The notes beneath the pieces are model-generated. The model was not told the origin of the DNA, made no database searches, and was given only the letters and a program-made list of their open reading frames with translations. Shown here in pieces: positions 1 to 9,684 of a DNA stretch of 64,000 bases. The stretch's first letter is position 1, and each line of letters starts with the position of its first letter. Origin of the DNA: Phenylobacterium sp. J367 (lineage in GTDB: Bacteria; Pseudomonadota; Alphaproteobacteria; Caulobacterales; Caulobacteraceae); NCBI RefSeq assembly GCF_024699985.1, contig NZ_JAJONA010000001.1:2982501-3046500 (forward strand), written 5' to 3'. Made by a program: the position numbers and the translations under genes.

Positions 1-3000
1 TGCGGGGCAGTGAGGGCCGCCAGCAGGTCGGAGCGCATGCGCTCGGCCTCGGCCGCGCGGGTCTCCTTGATGTGCCCGTAACCGTAGATCTCCGCGGGCA
101 GGCCGGCGAGCTTGACGGCGACCGCCATGTTGGCCGGCGTCAGGTGCTCGAGCGTCCGCTCCATGTCGGCGCGGTAGGTCTCGATCAGCCGCCGTTCCAT
201 ACGCCGTTCCGGCGTGCGGCCGAACGGGTCGAACGGCGTGCCGCGGAGCCCCTTCAGGCGGGCCAGCACCTTGAAGCCGGTCATCATCCACGGGCCGAAG
301 GTGAGCTTCCTTGGCAGGCCGCTGTCCTTGTCCCTGGGGGCGATGAGCGGCGGCGACAGATGGAAGGTGAGCTTGAGGTCGCCCTCGAACTGGGCCTTCA
401 GCTTCTCGGCGAACTCGCCGTTGGCGTAGAGCCTGGCGACCTCGTACTCGTCCTTGTAGGCCATCAGCTTGAACAGGTTGCGGGCCACGGCCATGGTCAG
501 GTCCTCGCCGCCCGGCGTGACGGCCTGCTCCGCCCGCCGCACCCGCTCGACGAAGGCGCCGTAGGCTTCGGCGTAGCGCCTGTCCTGATAGGCGGTGAGG
601 AACGCGCTCCGGCGCTCGACAACCTCGTCCAGAGACAGCGAAAGGGCGGTTGAGCCCTTGGCCGCATCGGTCGGCGCCGGAGCCGCCAGAGCCGCCACGG
701 CGTCCGGCTCGACCACCGCCCACCGCCCCAGGGAGAACGCCAGCAGGGTCTGCTCGACGGACACGCCATTGAGCCGGATGGCTTCCTCGATCGAGGTGCG
801 GCGGACCGGCAGCAGTCCCAGCTGGCAGGCAGCGCCGACGACCATCATGTTGGTGGCGATGGAATCCCCCAGAAGGCCTTCCGCCAGCGCCGTCGCCGGC
901 AGGAAGACGCTGCGCTGCGGGTCGAGAAGGTCCTGCAGCTTCCGCGCCGTCTGCGCCTCGTTGAAGTTGATGGTGCGCGTGAACGTGAAGGCGGCGGTGG
1001 GCGTGACGTCGCTGTTGACCACCCCGGCGGTGACGCCCCGCTGCAGCATCTGCGCGGCCTCTGCGCCGCCCGCCGTGATCATGTCGCAGGCCAGGAGCAG
1101 GTCGGCCGAGGCGGTGTCCACGCGCGCCGCGAAGACCTCGTCCACGCTGGGGGCGATCTTGAGGTGGCTCATGACCGCCCCGTTCTTCTGCGAGAGCCCG
1201 GTCATGTCGACGATGGAGCAGCCCATGCCGTCGACATGGGCCGCCATGCCGAGCACGGCGCCCACGGTGATCACGCCGGTTCCGCCGATGCCTGTGATCA
1301 GGATCGAGCTCGAGCCCGGGCTCTGCACGGGCTCGGGGAGGGGGGGGACGCTCAGTCGGCCGGAAGCCGGCGCGCGGGCGCGGGGCCTGCCGCCCTCCAC
1401 CGTGACAAAGGAGGGGCAGAATCCCTGAACGCAGCTGAAGTCCTTGTTGCAGGAGGACTGATCGATCTTCCGCTTACGGCCGAACTCGGTCTCCAGCGGC
1501 TGGACGCTCACGCAATTCGACTTCACGCCGCAATCGCCGCAGCCTTCGCATACAAGGTCGTTGATGAAGACGCGCTGCGGAGGATCCGGGAACTCGCCGC
1601 GCTTGCGGCGACGACGCTTCTCGGCTGCGCAGACCTGATCGTAGATGATCACCGTGACGCCGGGCACCTCGCGCAGCTCCTTCTGGATCGCGTCCAGCCG
1701 GTCGCGGCCGTGCAGCGGGATGTCGCCGAGCTGTGCCCTGACCGCGACGTAGCGACCCGGATCGTCGGCGATGATCAGCACGCGGGCCGCACCCTCCGCC
1801 CTGAGCTCCTGGGCGATCTGCAGGGTGGTGAGCGTGCCCTCGACCGGCTGGCCGCCGGTCATCGCCACGGCGTCGTTGTAGAGCAGCTTGTAGGTGATGT
1901 TGACGCCGGCGGCGATCGCCGCGCGCACGGCGAGGACGCCAGAATGGAAATAGGTCCCGTCGCCAAGGTTCTGGAACACGTGCCGGGTCTCGGTGAATGG
2001 GGCGGCGCCGATCCAGTTCGCGCCTTCACCGCCCATCTGCACAGGCCATGCATGCTTGCGGTGCGGCATCAGCGCGGCCATCACGTGGCAGCCGATTCCC
2101 GAAAGGCCGACGCTGCCCTCCGGCACCACTGTGGAGGTGTTGTGGGGGCAGCCAGAGCAGAAGAACGGCGCGCGGGCGTGCTCCGTCAAAGGTGAGGCCG
2201 CCACGTCGCTGCGGCGCGACCGGACGGCCGCGATGCGGGCCCGGGCCTCGTCGTCCAGCAGGTCGTGCGCCTCCAGCCGGTCGGCGAGGGCGCTGAGGAT
2301 CGGTCCGGCCGACAATTCCCCGAAGCCGGGCAGCAGGGGCGCGCCGTCGGGTGTCCCTTTGCCGGACACGCGGGGGCGGCGATCTGCGGGGAGGTGGTAG
2401 AGCGCCTCCTTGACCTGCGGTTCGATGAAGGCCCGCTTCTCCTCGACGACAAGGATCTCGACGCAGCCGTCGGCGAAGCGGCGGATCGTTTCGCCGTCCG
2501 CCGGCCAGGTCAGGCCCAGCTTGAGCAGGCGCACGCCGAGTTGGCGGGCGCGCCGTTCGTCGATTCCCGCCGCCGCCAGCGCCTCGCGCACGTCGAGGTA
2601 GGCCTTCCCGGCCGTCACGATGCCGAGCCCGCCGGGGGCGCCTGGAAGATCACCTTGTCGAAGCTGTTGGCCCGGGCGAAGGCCTGGGCCGCCGGCAGCC
2701 GGAACTCGACCGTGCGGCGCTCCATGCTGAGCTGGGACTCGCCCACCAGGATGTTCAGGCCCTCCGGCGGCAGGGCCAGGTCGTTGGGCGTGTGGAAGCC
2801 GCGCGGCACCGTCTCCAGTCGGGCGCTCATGGTGGCGTCCGCGGTGTCGTTCACGCACTTGAAGCCGGCCCACAGCCCGGTGAAGCGGGAGAGGGCATAG
2901 CCGAATGCGCCGAACGCCAGGAATTCCTCGACGTTGGCCGGATAAAGGACCGGGATCAGCGCGGCCGCGAGCGCCTGCTCGGACTGGTGGGCGGTGGTGG

Positions 3001-3454
3001 AGGACTTGGCGGCATGGTCGTCGCCCGCGAACACCAGCACGCCGCCGTGACGGTGGGCGCCGGCGAGGTTGCCATGCTTCAGGGCGTCGCCCGCGCGGTC
3101 CACCCCGGGGCCCTTGCCATACCAGGCGGCGAAGACGCCGTCGAACCTGGCGCCTTGGAAGAAGTCGAGCTGCTGCGATCCGTAGACGGCCGTGGCGGCC
3201 AGCTCCTCGTTCACGCCGGGCTGGAACACGACCCCATGCGCCTGCAATTGCCGACGGGCCCGCCACAGGGCCATGTCGAGGCCGCCGAGCGGCGATCCGC
3301 GATAGCCCGAGATGAAGCCGGCGGTGTTCAGACCGGCGGCGGCGTCGGCCCGCTGCTGCGCCAGCAGCACGCGCGTGAGGGCTTGGGTGCCGGAGACGAA
3401 AACACGTCCCTCGTCGAGTTCGTACTTGTCTTCGAGGGTGACGTTCTGCAGCAT
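1..3454 (-). CDS. Fused indolepyruvate ferredoxin oxidoreductase (partial, one frameshift)
   Basis: Thiamine-diphosphate enzyme that oxidatively decarboxylates aryl pyruvates to aryl-acetyl-CoA and passes electrons to an iron-sulfur carrier. The N-terminal part (3454 to about 2636) carries the typical ISGYRGSPLGGLD motif. After one frameshift at the G5 run 2634-2638 (one base missing) the same protein continues to position 1: a TPP-binding region with CPHNTS near 2150, a cysteine cluster with CEGCGDCGVKSNC near 1530 that would bind a [4Fe-4S] centre, and a gamma-type domain starting ITGIGGTGV near 1310. The C-terminus runs off the window start. The length already exceeds 1,150 residues, which fits the fused aerobic form. 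A TetR-type operator lies just upstream. In this island it could feed aryl-acetyl-CoA to the CoA-dependent steps. The frameshift is probably a sequencing error. Confidence 0.88.
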
Positions 3455-3490
3455 TCGACAAGCCCTTGAAATTCAATCGCTGGCGCAGAA

Positions 3491-3506
3491 CATTCGGAGC
3501 CGTATG
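3491..3506. promoter_or_regulatory. TetR-type operator, site 1
   Basis: CATTCG-GAGC-CGTATG, an imperfect inverted repeat with 6-bp arms and a 4-bp centre, lies 37 bp upstream of the indolepyruvate oxidoreductase start. It matches three other sites near the TetR gene and its neighbours. Operator function is inferred. Confidence 0.6.
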
Positions 3507-3652
3507 GTTTTTCCGCGAGTGCGGAGCCCTAGGGCGGGAATGCGGTAGCTCCAGGTCCTTGGAGATTATTCTTGAGAGTTTCGGTTTCGGCGGAGCCGGC
3601 GCGCGGCGCCTTCCAGCCTTCCGGCGAGCCTAGGTCGCAGGCTTCTGCCGGT

Positions 3653-3670
3653 CAATACGGTGGCGTATGA
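3653..3670. promoter_or_regulatory. TetR-type operator, site 2 (overlaps tetR start codon)
   Basis: CAATACG-GTGG-CGTATGA shares the arm and spacer layout of the other three sites. It covers the ATG of the TetR gene at 3667, a position suited to autorepression. The right arm has two mismatches. Confidence 0.5.
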
Positions 3671-4348
3671 ACGTCGGGCTGGAACCGCGCAAGCGACTGG
3701 ACCGTGAGGACTGGGTGAAGGCGGCGCTGGACGTGCTCGTCCACCAGAGCGTGGATTCGGTGGCGGTCGAGCCGCTCGCCCGTTCGCTGAACGTCAGCAA
3801 GGGCAGCTTCTACTGGCACTTCAAGGACCGGGAGGATCTGCTGGCGGCGGTCATCGACTACTGGCGCGACAACTCCACCCGGAACGTCATCCGTTACGTG
3901 GAGGCCAAGGCGCAGGACCCGGTGGAAAAGCTGCACCTGCTCTCCAAGATCGCCATCGATATGTCGCCGGCCAATGCGCTGGCCCGCATGGAGGTGGCGA
4001 TGCGCGCCTGGGCTCGCCGCGACGCCCGCGTGAGAACGGTGCTCACCGAATGCGACCGCGAACGCATGGACTACCTCTCGCAGCTGTTCCGCGACTGCGG
4101 CCTGGGCGAGCGGGAGGCGGAGGCGCGCGGCGCCCTGCTGTTCGGCTTTGCCGTGGGCGAGCGGAACATCTTCCGCGATGAGGCCAAGCGGGCGCAGCGG
4201 GGGAGGCTGGAAAACCTGCTGCAGTTCCTCATCGACGAACCGGTGGTGCAGGCGCAGCCGACGGGCAGGGGGGACGGAACGGGCCGATCCGGCCGCGCCC
4301 AGGCGGGGGCGCAAGGCGGCCTCTGCGACTGCCAAGCGCGCAGGATAG
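3667..4348 (+). CDS. TetR-family transcriptional regulator (frameshift near C-terminus)
   Basis: DNA-binding repressor of the TetR family. Residues 10-60 form the N-terminal helix-turn-helix, with the family hallmark SKGSFYWHFKDREDLL as recognition helix and following turn. Residues 70-200 are the helical ligand-binding region. As sequenced, the frame runs on to 4959 and gives an implausible 430-residue protein. Removing one G from the G6 run 4268-4273 gives a stop at 4348 and a normal 226-residue protein with a basic tail. It lies divergently from the oxidoreductase and upstream of an acyl-CoA ligase. Four matching inverted repeats flank these genes, so it probably controls them in response to a CoA ester or aromatic acid (inference). 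Confidence 0.85.
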
Positions 4349-4391
4349 CGCCGTCCGGCCGCGGCCGGCGATGGCGCGCGGCTGACCCGGG

Positions 4392-4409
4392 CAATACGCA
4401 TCCGTATTG
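4392..4409. promoter_or_regulatory. TetR-type operator, site 3 (perfect inverted repeat)
   Basis: CAATACG-CATC-CGTATTG has perfect 7-bp arms around a 4-bp centre. It lies between the TetR gene and the acyl-CoA ligase at 4520, and is the best-formed of the four sites. Confidence 0.65.
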
Positions 4410-4519
4410 TGCCGGCGGGCGGGCTGGGCTAGCGTCCACGCGTCGGCTGCAGCTCCGCCGGGACCCCACGGCTGGGCGGTCGATCGGGGCGCCCAGGACG
4501 GCCGGCGGAGGAAACCTGC

Positions 4520-6247
4520 ATGTCCCGACCCACCCCGTCAGACGCCTCGCTCGCCGGCCTGGACGCCGCCGCCCAGTACGCGGCCGCGCCGTGGCGCGCC
4601 CACTATGGCGAGGCGGCGCGTCGCGCGGAGCGGCTGCGGCCCTTCGCGCTGTTCGAGCTGCTGGCCTGGGCCGAGCGGCATTTCCCCGAGCGCCCCTACC
4701 TCACCTTCCAGGGCCACACCGTCACCTATGCGGAGGCGCTCGAGCTGGTGGAGCGGCTGGCCGCCGGACTCGCCGGGCTGGGTGTCGGCAAGGGCGACCG
4801 GGTCGGCTACTGCATGGCCAATCACTCCGCCTTCGGGCTGCTCCACTTCGCGCTGTGGAGGATCGGCGCCGTCGCGGTGAGCATGAACCCTCTCTACCCC
4901 ATGGCCCGGCTGGCCGAGCAGGCTGCAGACGCCGGCGTGAAGGCGATCCTGGTCACTGACGAGCCCGAGCTGGGGGACCGTTTCCTGCCGCTGGCCCGCG
5001 TGGAGCCCGAGCGCCCCCGGCTGATCCTCGCCCGTCACGACGCGGGTGACGTTCGCGAACCCGCGCGGCTGTCCGAGGCCGCCGAGGCCGCGTCCGCCGT
5101 GCGGCTGTCGGACCTGCTGGCCACCCGGGCCGAGGCGCTCCCGGCGGACGTCGAGCCCGACGACCTGGCGGCGCTGGCCTACACCGGCGGGACCACCGGT
5201 GCGCCCAAGGGCGTCATGTTGACCCACGCCAACCTCTCGATGAACTGCCAGCAGATGAAGAGCTGGTACCCGCAGCTCGCCGCCGGGGTGGAGGCCACGT
5301 GTGTGGGGGCGCCGATGACCCACATCGCCGGGATCAGCCCGATCCTCAACTTCATGACGCTTCTCGGTGGGGAGATCATCATACAGCCGCGCTTCGACCC
5401 CGCGGGCCTGCTTCAGGCGGTCGACGAGGGGCGCGTCAGCCTTCTTCTGCTCACCCCCACCATGCTGGTCGGCATGCGCGACCTCATGGAGAGCCGCCCG
5501 GTGGACTGGTCGCGCGTGAAGCTGATCCAGTGCGGCGCGGCCCCGCTCACGCCGGACCTGATGCGGGTGTTCCAGGCCATCACCGGCCAACCCATCGTCA
5601 ACCTGTTCGGCATGACCGAAACGTCCCCTGCCGTCGTCTACGGGATGCCGACCGTCCCAGGCGGCGAGGCGGCCACCGGCTGTCCGCTTCCAGGGACGCG
5701 GATCCAGGTACGTGCGAAGGACGATCCCGGCCGCTGCCTGCCCATGGGTGAGGCCGGGGAGCTGTGCTTCGCCGGGCCGCAGGTGACGCGCGGCTACTGG
5801 AAACGGGACGACGAGAACGCCGTGTTCTTCGTCGATGGCTTCTTCAGGACGGGCGACGTCGGCTACGTGAGCCCTGAAGGCTTCGTGTACGTCATCGACC
5901 GCCTGAAGGACGTCATCATCGCGGGCGGCAACAACATCTACCCCGCACAGGTGGAGAGCGTCCTGGTCGAGCATGAGGCGATCGCAGAGGCGGCGGTGAT
6001 CGGCTCCCCTCACCTCTATCGCGGAGAGACGGTGAAGGCGGTCGTGCGGCTCAGACCGGGCGCGCAGCTGACGCTCGCCGAGCTGCAGGCCGACATGGCC
6101 GGAAAGCTCTCGCCGGTCGAGATGCCGAAGATCCTCGAGATCCTGGAGGAGCTGCCGCGCACCCCGACGATGAAGGTCTCCCGCCAGGCCCTTCGCGAAC
6201 GCGAGCGCGAACTTACCGGCGTCTCGGCGCCTGGCGCGGCCGGCTAG
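4520..6247 (+). CDS. AMP-forming acyl-CoA ligase
   Basis: Activates a carboxylic acid with ATP and CoA through an acyl-adenylate. The 575-residue length is normal for the ANL superfamily. The P-loop-like motif YTGGTTGAPKG is near residue 222, the A5 motif FGMTETSP near 362, the hinge region FFRTGDVGY near 446, and the C-terminal lysine region PRTPTMKVSRQALR near 550. A GGAGG ribosome-binding site lies 8-12 bp before ATG 4520. It is first after the TetR gene and has a perfect operator in its leader. The substrate is unknown; the context favours an aromatic or arylalkanoic acid, though the sequence resembles medium/long-chain fatty-acid ligases. Confidence 0.9.
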   Translation: MSRPTPSDASLAGLDAAAQYAAAPWRAHYGEAARRAERLRPFALFELLAWAERHFPERPYLTFQGHTVTYAEALELVERLAAGLAGLGVGKGDRVGYCMANHSAFGLLHFALWRIGAVAVSMNPLYPMARLAEQAADAGVKAILVTDEPELGDRFLPLARVEPERPRLILARHDAGDVREPARLSEAAEAASAVRLSDLLATRAEALPADVEPDDLAALAYTGGTTGAPKGVMLTHANLSMNCQQMKSWYPQLAAGVEATCVGAPMTHIAGISPILNFMTLLGGEIIIQPRFDPAGLLQAVDEGRVSLLLLTPTMLVGMRDLMESRPVDWSRVKLIQCGAAPLTPDLMRVFQAITGQPIVNLFGMTETSPAVVYGMPTVPGGEAATGCPLPGTRIQVRAKDDPGRCLPMGEAGELCFAGPQVTRGYWKRDDENAVFFVDGFFRTGDVGYVSPEGFVYVIDRLKDVIIAGGNNIYPAQVESVLVEHEAIAEAAVIGSPHLYRGETVKAVVRLRPGAQLTLAELQADMAGKLSPVEMPKILEILEELPRTPTMKVSRQALRERERELTGVSAPGAAG

Positions 6248-6320
6248 CACCCGCCTCACCTGTGATTGCGCGCGGTGCGGCCCACGGGTTGACAAGGGTC
6301 TCGGGCGGGGACATTCAAAC

Positions 6321-6336
6321 CATACGGTAGCGAATG
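6321..6336. promoter_or_regulatory. TetR-type operator, site 4
   Basis: CATACG-GTAG-CGAATG is the near mirror image of site 1; the two share AAACCATACGG followed by CGAATGTT. It lies 36 bp before the GTG start of the hydrolase that opens the ring-cleavage operon. Confidence 0.6.
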
Positions 6337-6371
6337 TTACGGGCGGTATTCGGGTTTCAGGGAGACACGCT

Positions 6372-7217
6372 GTGGCGAGTCAGCAGGGATCGTTCATTTC
6401 GGTCGGGGATGTGCGCACGCACTACCACGACGCCGGGTCTGGTCCGCCCGTGGTCCTGCTGCACGGGTCAGGCCCCGGCGTCAGCGCCTGGGAGAACTGG
6501 GGCGGCGTGATTCCGCGGCTCGCCGACGGGTATCGGGTGCTCGCCCCCGACATGGCCGGCTTCGGCCTCACCGAGACGCCGGCCGGTCAGGCCCTCGACA
6601 TCAAGCTCTGGGTCGCCCAGTTGACCGGCTTCCTGGACGCCCTCGACGTCGGCCCCGCCGTCCTGGTCGGCAACTCGTTCGGCGGCGGTCTGTCGCTGGC
6701 GACCACGTTCCGAGACCCGGCGCGGGTGCGCGGACTGATCCTGATGGGCACGCCCTTCGGTCGCTTCGAGCAGACCGCCGCCCTGCAACAGGGCACGGGG
6801 TACACGCCCTCGCTCGAGAACATGCGCGACGTGCTCTCCAAGTTCCCGCACGACCCGGCGATCATCACCGACGAGATGGTGCGGACGCGCTATGAGATGA
6901 GCCTGCGCCACCCAGACAACGCCGCCCTGCGCGCGCTGATGTCGGACAAGCCGGCCGACGGGCAGCCGGTGATCGTCCGGGGCGCGCCGTTCGAGCGGCT
7001 CGCCACCATCACCCAGCCGACGCTGATGCTGCACGGCCGCGAGGACATCGTCATCCCCATGCAGGTGGCGGTGGACGCCGCGCGCCATATCCCCGACAGC
7101 GAGCTCCACCTGTTCGGCCAGTGCGGCCACTGGGTGCAGCTCGAGCGGCCCGATGCCTTCGTGCTGCTGGCGCGCGACTTCCTGGCCCGCCGGGTTGGCG
7201 AGGGGGTCATCGCGTGA
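6372..7217 (+). CDS. Alpha/beta hydrolase, meta-cleavage product (C-C bond) hydrolase type
   Basis: Probably hydrolyses the C-C bond of a ring-fission product made by the adjacent extradiol dioxygenase. The oxyanion-region motif HGSGPGVSAWENW at residues 30-42 is characteristic of the MhpC/BphD/TodF group. The nucleophile serine is in GNSFGGG near residue 100, the acid in GREDIVIP near 223, and the histidine in GQCGHWVQLERP near 255. The protein has 281 residues, normal for the group. The GTG start is preceded by GGAG at 6361. Its stop overlaps the GTG of the next gene, so translation is probably coupled. The exact substrate cannot be read from the sequence. Confidence 0.87.
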   Translation: MASQQGSFISVGDVRTHYHDAGSGPPVVLLHGSGPGVSAWENWGGVIPRLADGYRVLAPDMAGFGLTETPAGQALDIKLWVAQLTGFLDALDVGPAVLVGNSFGGGLSLATTFRDPARVRGLILMGTPFGRFEQTAALQQGTGYTPSLENMRDVLSKFPHDPAIITDEMVRTRYEMSLRHPDNAALRALMSDKPADGQPVIVRGAPFERLATITQPTLMLHGREDIVIPMQVAVDAARHIPDSELHLFGQCGHWVQLERPDAFVLLARDFLARRVGEGVIA

Positions 7218-7486
7218 GCGTCTACGGCCTCGAGCTGGCGCTCTACGACATCACCACCAAGAGCCTGGTGCGGAAGCAGTTCATCGCCACGCCCGACGTC
7301 GCGGTGGCTGGCTATGCGCTCGAGGCCGACGAGCAGGCGATGCTGAAGGACCTCGACGTGGGCCGGTTGCTCGACGTCGGGGTGAGCCCGATGCTGACGC
7401 TCGGGCTGTGGATGTGCCTGCGCGGACCACAGACGCTGCTGGATTACCTGGAAGCGGTGGCCGGCCACGCGCAGGGGCGATCCTGA
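7214..7486 (+). CDS. LigA-like small subunit of extradiol dioxygenase
   Basis: A 90-residue protein resembling the alpha subunit of protocatechuate 4,5-dioxygenase (LigA family), which caps the active site of the catalytic LigB-type partner. The conserved stretch is ALEADEQAMLKDLDVGRLLD at residues 36-55, followed by a short helical region. The GTG start at 7214 overlaps the stop of the hydrolase, and its own TGA overlaps the ATG of the LigB-like gene. That tight coupling to a LigB gene is the strongest support for the call. No catalytic residues are expected in this subunit. Confidence 0.8.
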   Translation: MSVYGLELALYDITTKSLVRKQFIATPDVAVAGYALEADEQAMLKDLDVGRLLDVGVSPMLTLGLWMCLRGPQTLLDYLEAVAGHAQGRS

Positions 7487-8304
7487 TGGCTGAGATCGTC
7501 GGCGGTTTCCTGGTGTCTCACGACCCGCTCCTGTTCCTCAATCCCAGGAAGGAGGACGCCAGCCGGCCCCTTGCCGCCTATGCGGCCATCCGCGCGCGGG
7601 TGGTCGAGCTCGGCGCCACCGCGGCTGTCGTCGTCGGGGCGGACCACTACATCCTGTTCGGGCCCAACTGCCTGCCGCAGATGGCCATCGGCATCGGCGA
7701 CGTGCAGGGACCGGTCGATCCGCTCCCGGGGGTCCCGCGCGGTGCGATCGCCAGCCATCCGGCGCTGGCCAGGCACATCCTGGAGGTTGGGCAGGACGAA
7801 GGATTCGACTGGGTGGCGGCCGGCACCATGGCCGTGGACCACTCCGTCGGCGTGCCGGTCCGCCGCTGCCTGCCGGAGGACGGGTCGGTCGCCACGGTGC
7901 CGGTCTACCTCGCTGCCGGCGTCGCGCCGTTGATCCGGCCGCGCCGCGCCTACGCGCTCGGCTGTTCCATCCGTCGGGCGGTCGACAGCTTCCCCGGCAA
8001 GGAGCGGGTGGTGGTGATCGGGTCGGGCGGGCTCAGCCACTGGGTCGGGCTGCCGCAGATGGGACGCATCAACCGGGAGTTCGACAAGATCGTCCTGGAC
8101 GCCGTCGAGCGCGGCGACGCGGAGAGCCTGATGGCGATGTCCGACGATCATGTGCTCGAGCACGGCGGCAATGGCGCACTGGAGATCCGCCAGTTGCTGT
8201 GCGCCATGGGCGCCACGCAAGGCGGCGGGCGGGTGATTGACTATGTGGCTTGGCCGGGCGGCGTCACCGGCCTCGGCTTCGCCGAGCTTCGGTCCGCGGC
8301 ATGA
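7486..8304 (+). CDS. LigB-type extradiol ring-cleavage dioxygenase, catalytic subunit
   Basis: Class III extradiol dioxygenase subunit that uses non-haem Fe(II) to cleave a catecholic ring. The candidate iron-binding histidines are His12 (in LVSHDPLL) and His54 (in GADHYILF). A conserved DHSVGVPV segment lies near residue 114, and a C-terminal glutamate is in NGALEIRQL near 230. The length is 272 residues. The frame is open well upstream, but ATG 7486 is chosen because it overlaps the LigA stop (TGATG) and gives the normal LigB N-terminus with His12. It forms one transcription unit with the hydrolase, LigA-like subunit and Rieske dioxygenase. Confidence 0.88.
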   Translation: MAEIVGGFLVSHDPLLFLNPRKEDASRPLAAYAAIRARVVELGATAAVVVGADHYILFGPNCLPQMAIGIGDVQGPVDPLPGVPRGAIASHPALARHILEVGQDEGFDWVAAGTMAVDHSVGVPVRRCLPEDGSVATVPVYLAAGVAPLIRPRRAYALGCSIRRAVDSFPGKERVVVIGSGGLSHWVGLPQMGRINREFDKIVLDAVERGDAESLMAMSDDHVLEHGGNGALEIRQLLCAMGATQGGGRVIDYVAWPGGVTGLGFAELRSAA

Positions 8305-8349
8305 ACCCGCGGCCTTCCGGACAAATCCAATCGGTTCGAGGACATCCCA

Positions 8350-9684
8350 ATGGCTGACACCCTACAGGCGCGGCACGCGTCGCCCGCGGCAGACCTCGAC
8401 TTCCACCGTCTGGTCGACGTGGACAACGGATGGATCGACCGGCGGATCTTCTGGGACGAGGGCATCTACCAGCTCGAGCTGGAGCGGATCTTCGCCCGCT
8501 GCTGGGTCTTCGTGGGGCACCAGTCGCAGTTCGCCGAGCCCGGCGACTTCGTCACCACCTACATCGGCCAGGACGCGGTGATCGCGGCGAAGGACCGCAA
8601 GGGGGGACGTCAACGTCTTCCTGAATTCCTGCTCGCACCGCGGGAACCGGGTGTGTTTCGCAGAGGCCGGCAACACCCGCCGGTTCACCTGCAACTTCCA
8701 CGGCTGGGCCTTTGGGCTGGACGGGGGCCTGCTCGCGCCCACGAGGAAGAGCAATATTCAAAGTGCGCCACCTTCGACAAGTCGAAGCTGGGGCTGCATC
8801 GCGCGCGCGTGGGCATCTACAAGGGTCTGGTCTTTGCCACGTTCGATCCCGATGCCCCTTCGCTCGACGATTACCTTGGGGACTATCGCTACTATCTGGA
8901 CGTGCTCCTGGACAACGATGCCGGAGGCACGGAGTTCATCGAGGGCAACGTCAAGTCGCGGCTTGGCTGCAACTGGAAGTTCGCAGCGGAGAACTTCGTC
9001 GGCGACGCCTATCACGCGGGCTGGACCCATGCCTCAGCCGCCGCGGCCATCTTCAAGAAGGACGTGAAGGTCAATGTCGAGCGATCCTACCAGGCCAACA
9101 TCAACGGCCACGGCACCGAGTTCGGCCTCGACCTGATCGGGAACGCCATGGGCCTCGCGGAGCCGGAGGTCGTCGAATACCTGAAGGAGAACGAGGCGCG
9201 CTTCGCGGAGCGCCTGGGCAAGCTGCGCTCGCGCATGGTCGGCGGGATGAGCTCGTCCAATGTGTTCCCGAATCTGGCCTATCTGACCGGCTTCAACACC
9301 TGGCGCACCTGGACCCCCAAGGGGCCGCACGAGATCGAGCTGCACACCTGGGTGCTGGTGAACAAGGACATGCCCGACCGGCTGAAGGAAGCCTATCGCC
9401 GCGGCGTCTCGCGAACCTTCTCGCCCACCGGCATGTTCGAATCCGACGACGGCGAGAACTGGGAGCACTGCACCCGGTCAAACGCGGGCGTCGTCACCCG
9501 CCGCCAGAAGCTGCACTACGGCCTGGGGATGGACTCGAAGATCGAGCACGAGGAGTTCCCGGGCGCCGTCTACAAGGTGCAGCTGAACGACGCCAACCAG
9601 CGCGCCTTCTACCAGCGCTGGGCCGACCTGATGTCCGCGGCCAGCTGGGCCGAGGTGCCGGCCCGTACCGGAGCCGACCAATGA
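8350..9684 (+). CDS. Rieske ring-hydroxylating dioxygenase, alpha subunit (two compensating frameshifts)
   Basis: Catalytic subunit of a dioxygenase that adds O2 across an aromatic ring to give a cis-dihydrodiol. In the raw frame, residues 86-135 are nonsense. In the next frame that stretch reads as the Rieske cluster CSHRGN and CNFHGW. An extra G in 8601-8606 and a missing C in 8738-8740 restore one protein: a Rieske [2Fe-2S] domain at about 90-130, then the catalytic domain with the mononuclear-iron motif NFVGDAYHAGWTH near residue 218. The corrected length is 444 residues. Its TGA overlaps the ATG of the beta subunit. No dedicated ferredoxin gene is adjacent. Confidence 0.88.
   Translation: MADTLQARHASPAADLDFHRLVDVDNGWIDRRIFWDEGIYQLELERIFARCWVFVGHQSQFAEPGDFVTTYIGQDAVIAAKDRKGGRQRLPEFLLAPREPGVFRRGRQHPPVHLQLPRLGLWAGRGPARAHEEEQYSKCATFDKSKLGLHRARVGIYKGLVFATFDPDAPSLDDYLGDYRYYLDVLLDNDAGGTEFIEGNVKSRLGCNWKFAAENFVGDAYHAGWTHASAAAAIFKKDVKVNVERSYQANINGHGTEFGLDLIGNAMGLAEPEVVEYLKENEARFAERLGKLRSRMVGGMSSSNVFPNLAYLTGFNTWRTWTPKGPHEIELHTWVLVNKDMPDRLKEAYRRGVSRTFSPTGMFESDDGENWEHCTRSNAGVVTRRQKLHYGLGMDSKIEHEEFPGAVYKVQLNDANQRAFYQRWADLMSAASWAEVPARTGADQ

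Noticed and set aside
3667..4959. 430-residue TetR protein
   Set aside because: The tail beyond residue 200 is Arg/Pro/Gly-rich nonsense overlapping the ligase gene. A one-base repair gives a normal 226-residue regulator.
4538..6295. 585-residue open frame opposite the acyl-CoA ligase
   Set aside because: His/Arg/Gly-rich antisense shadow of a well-supported gene.
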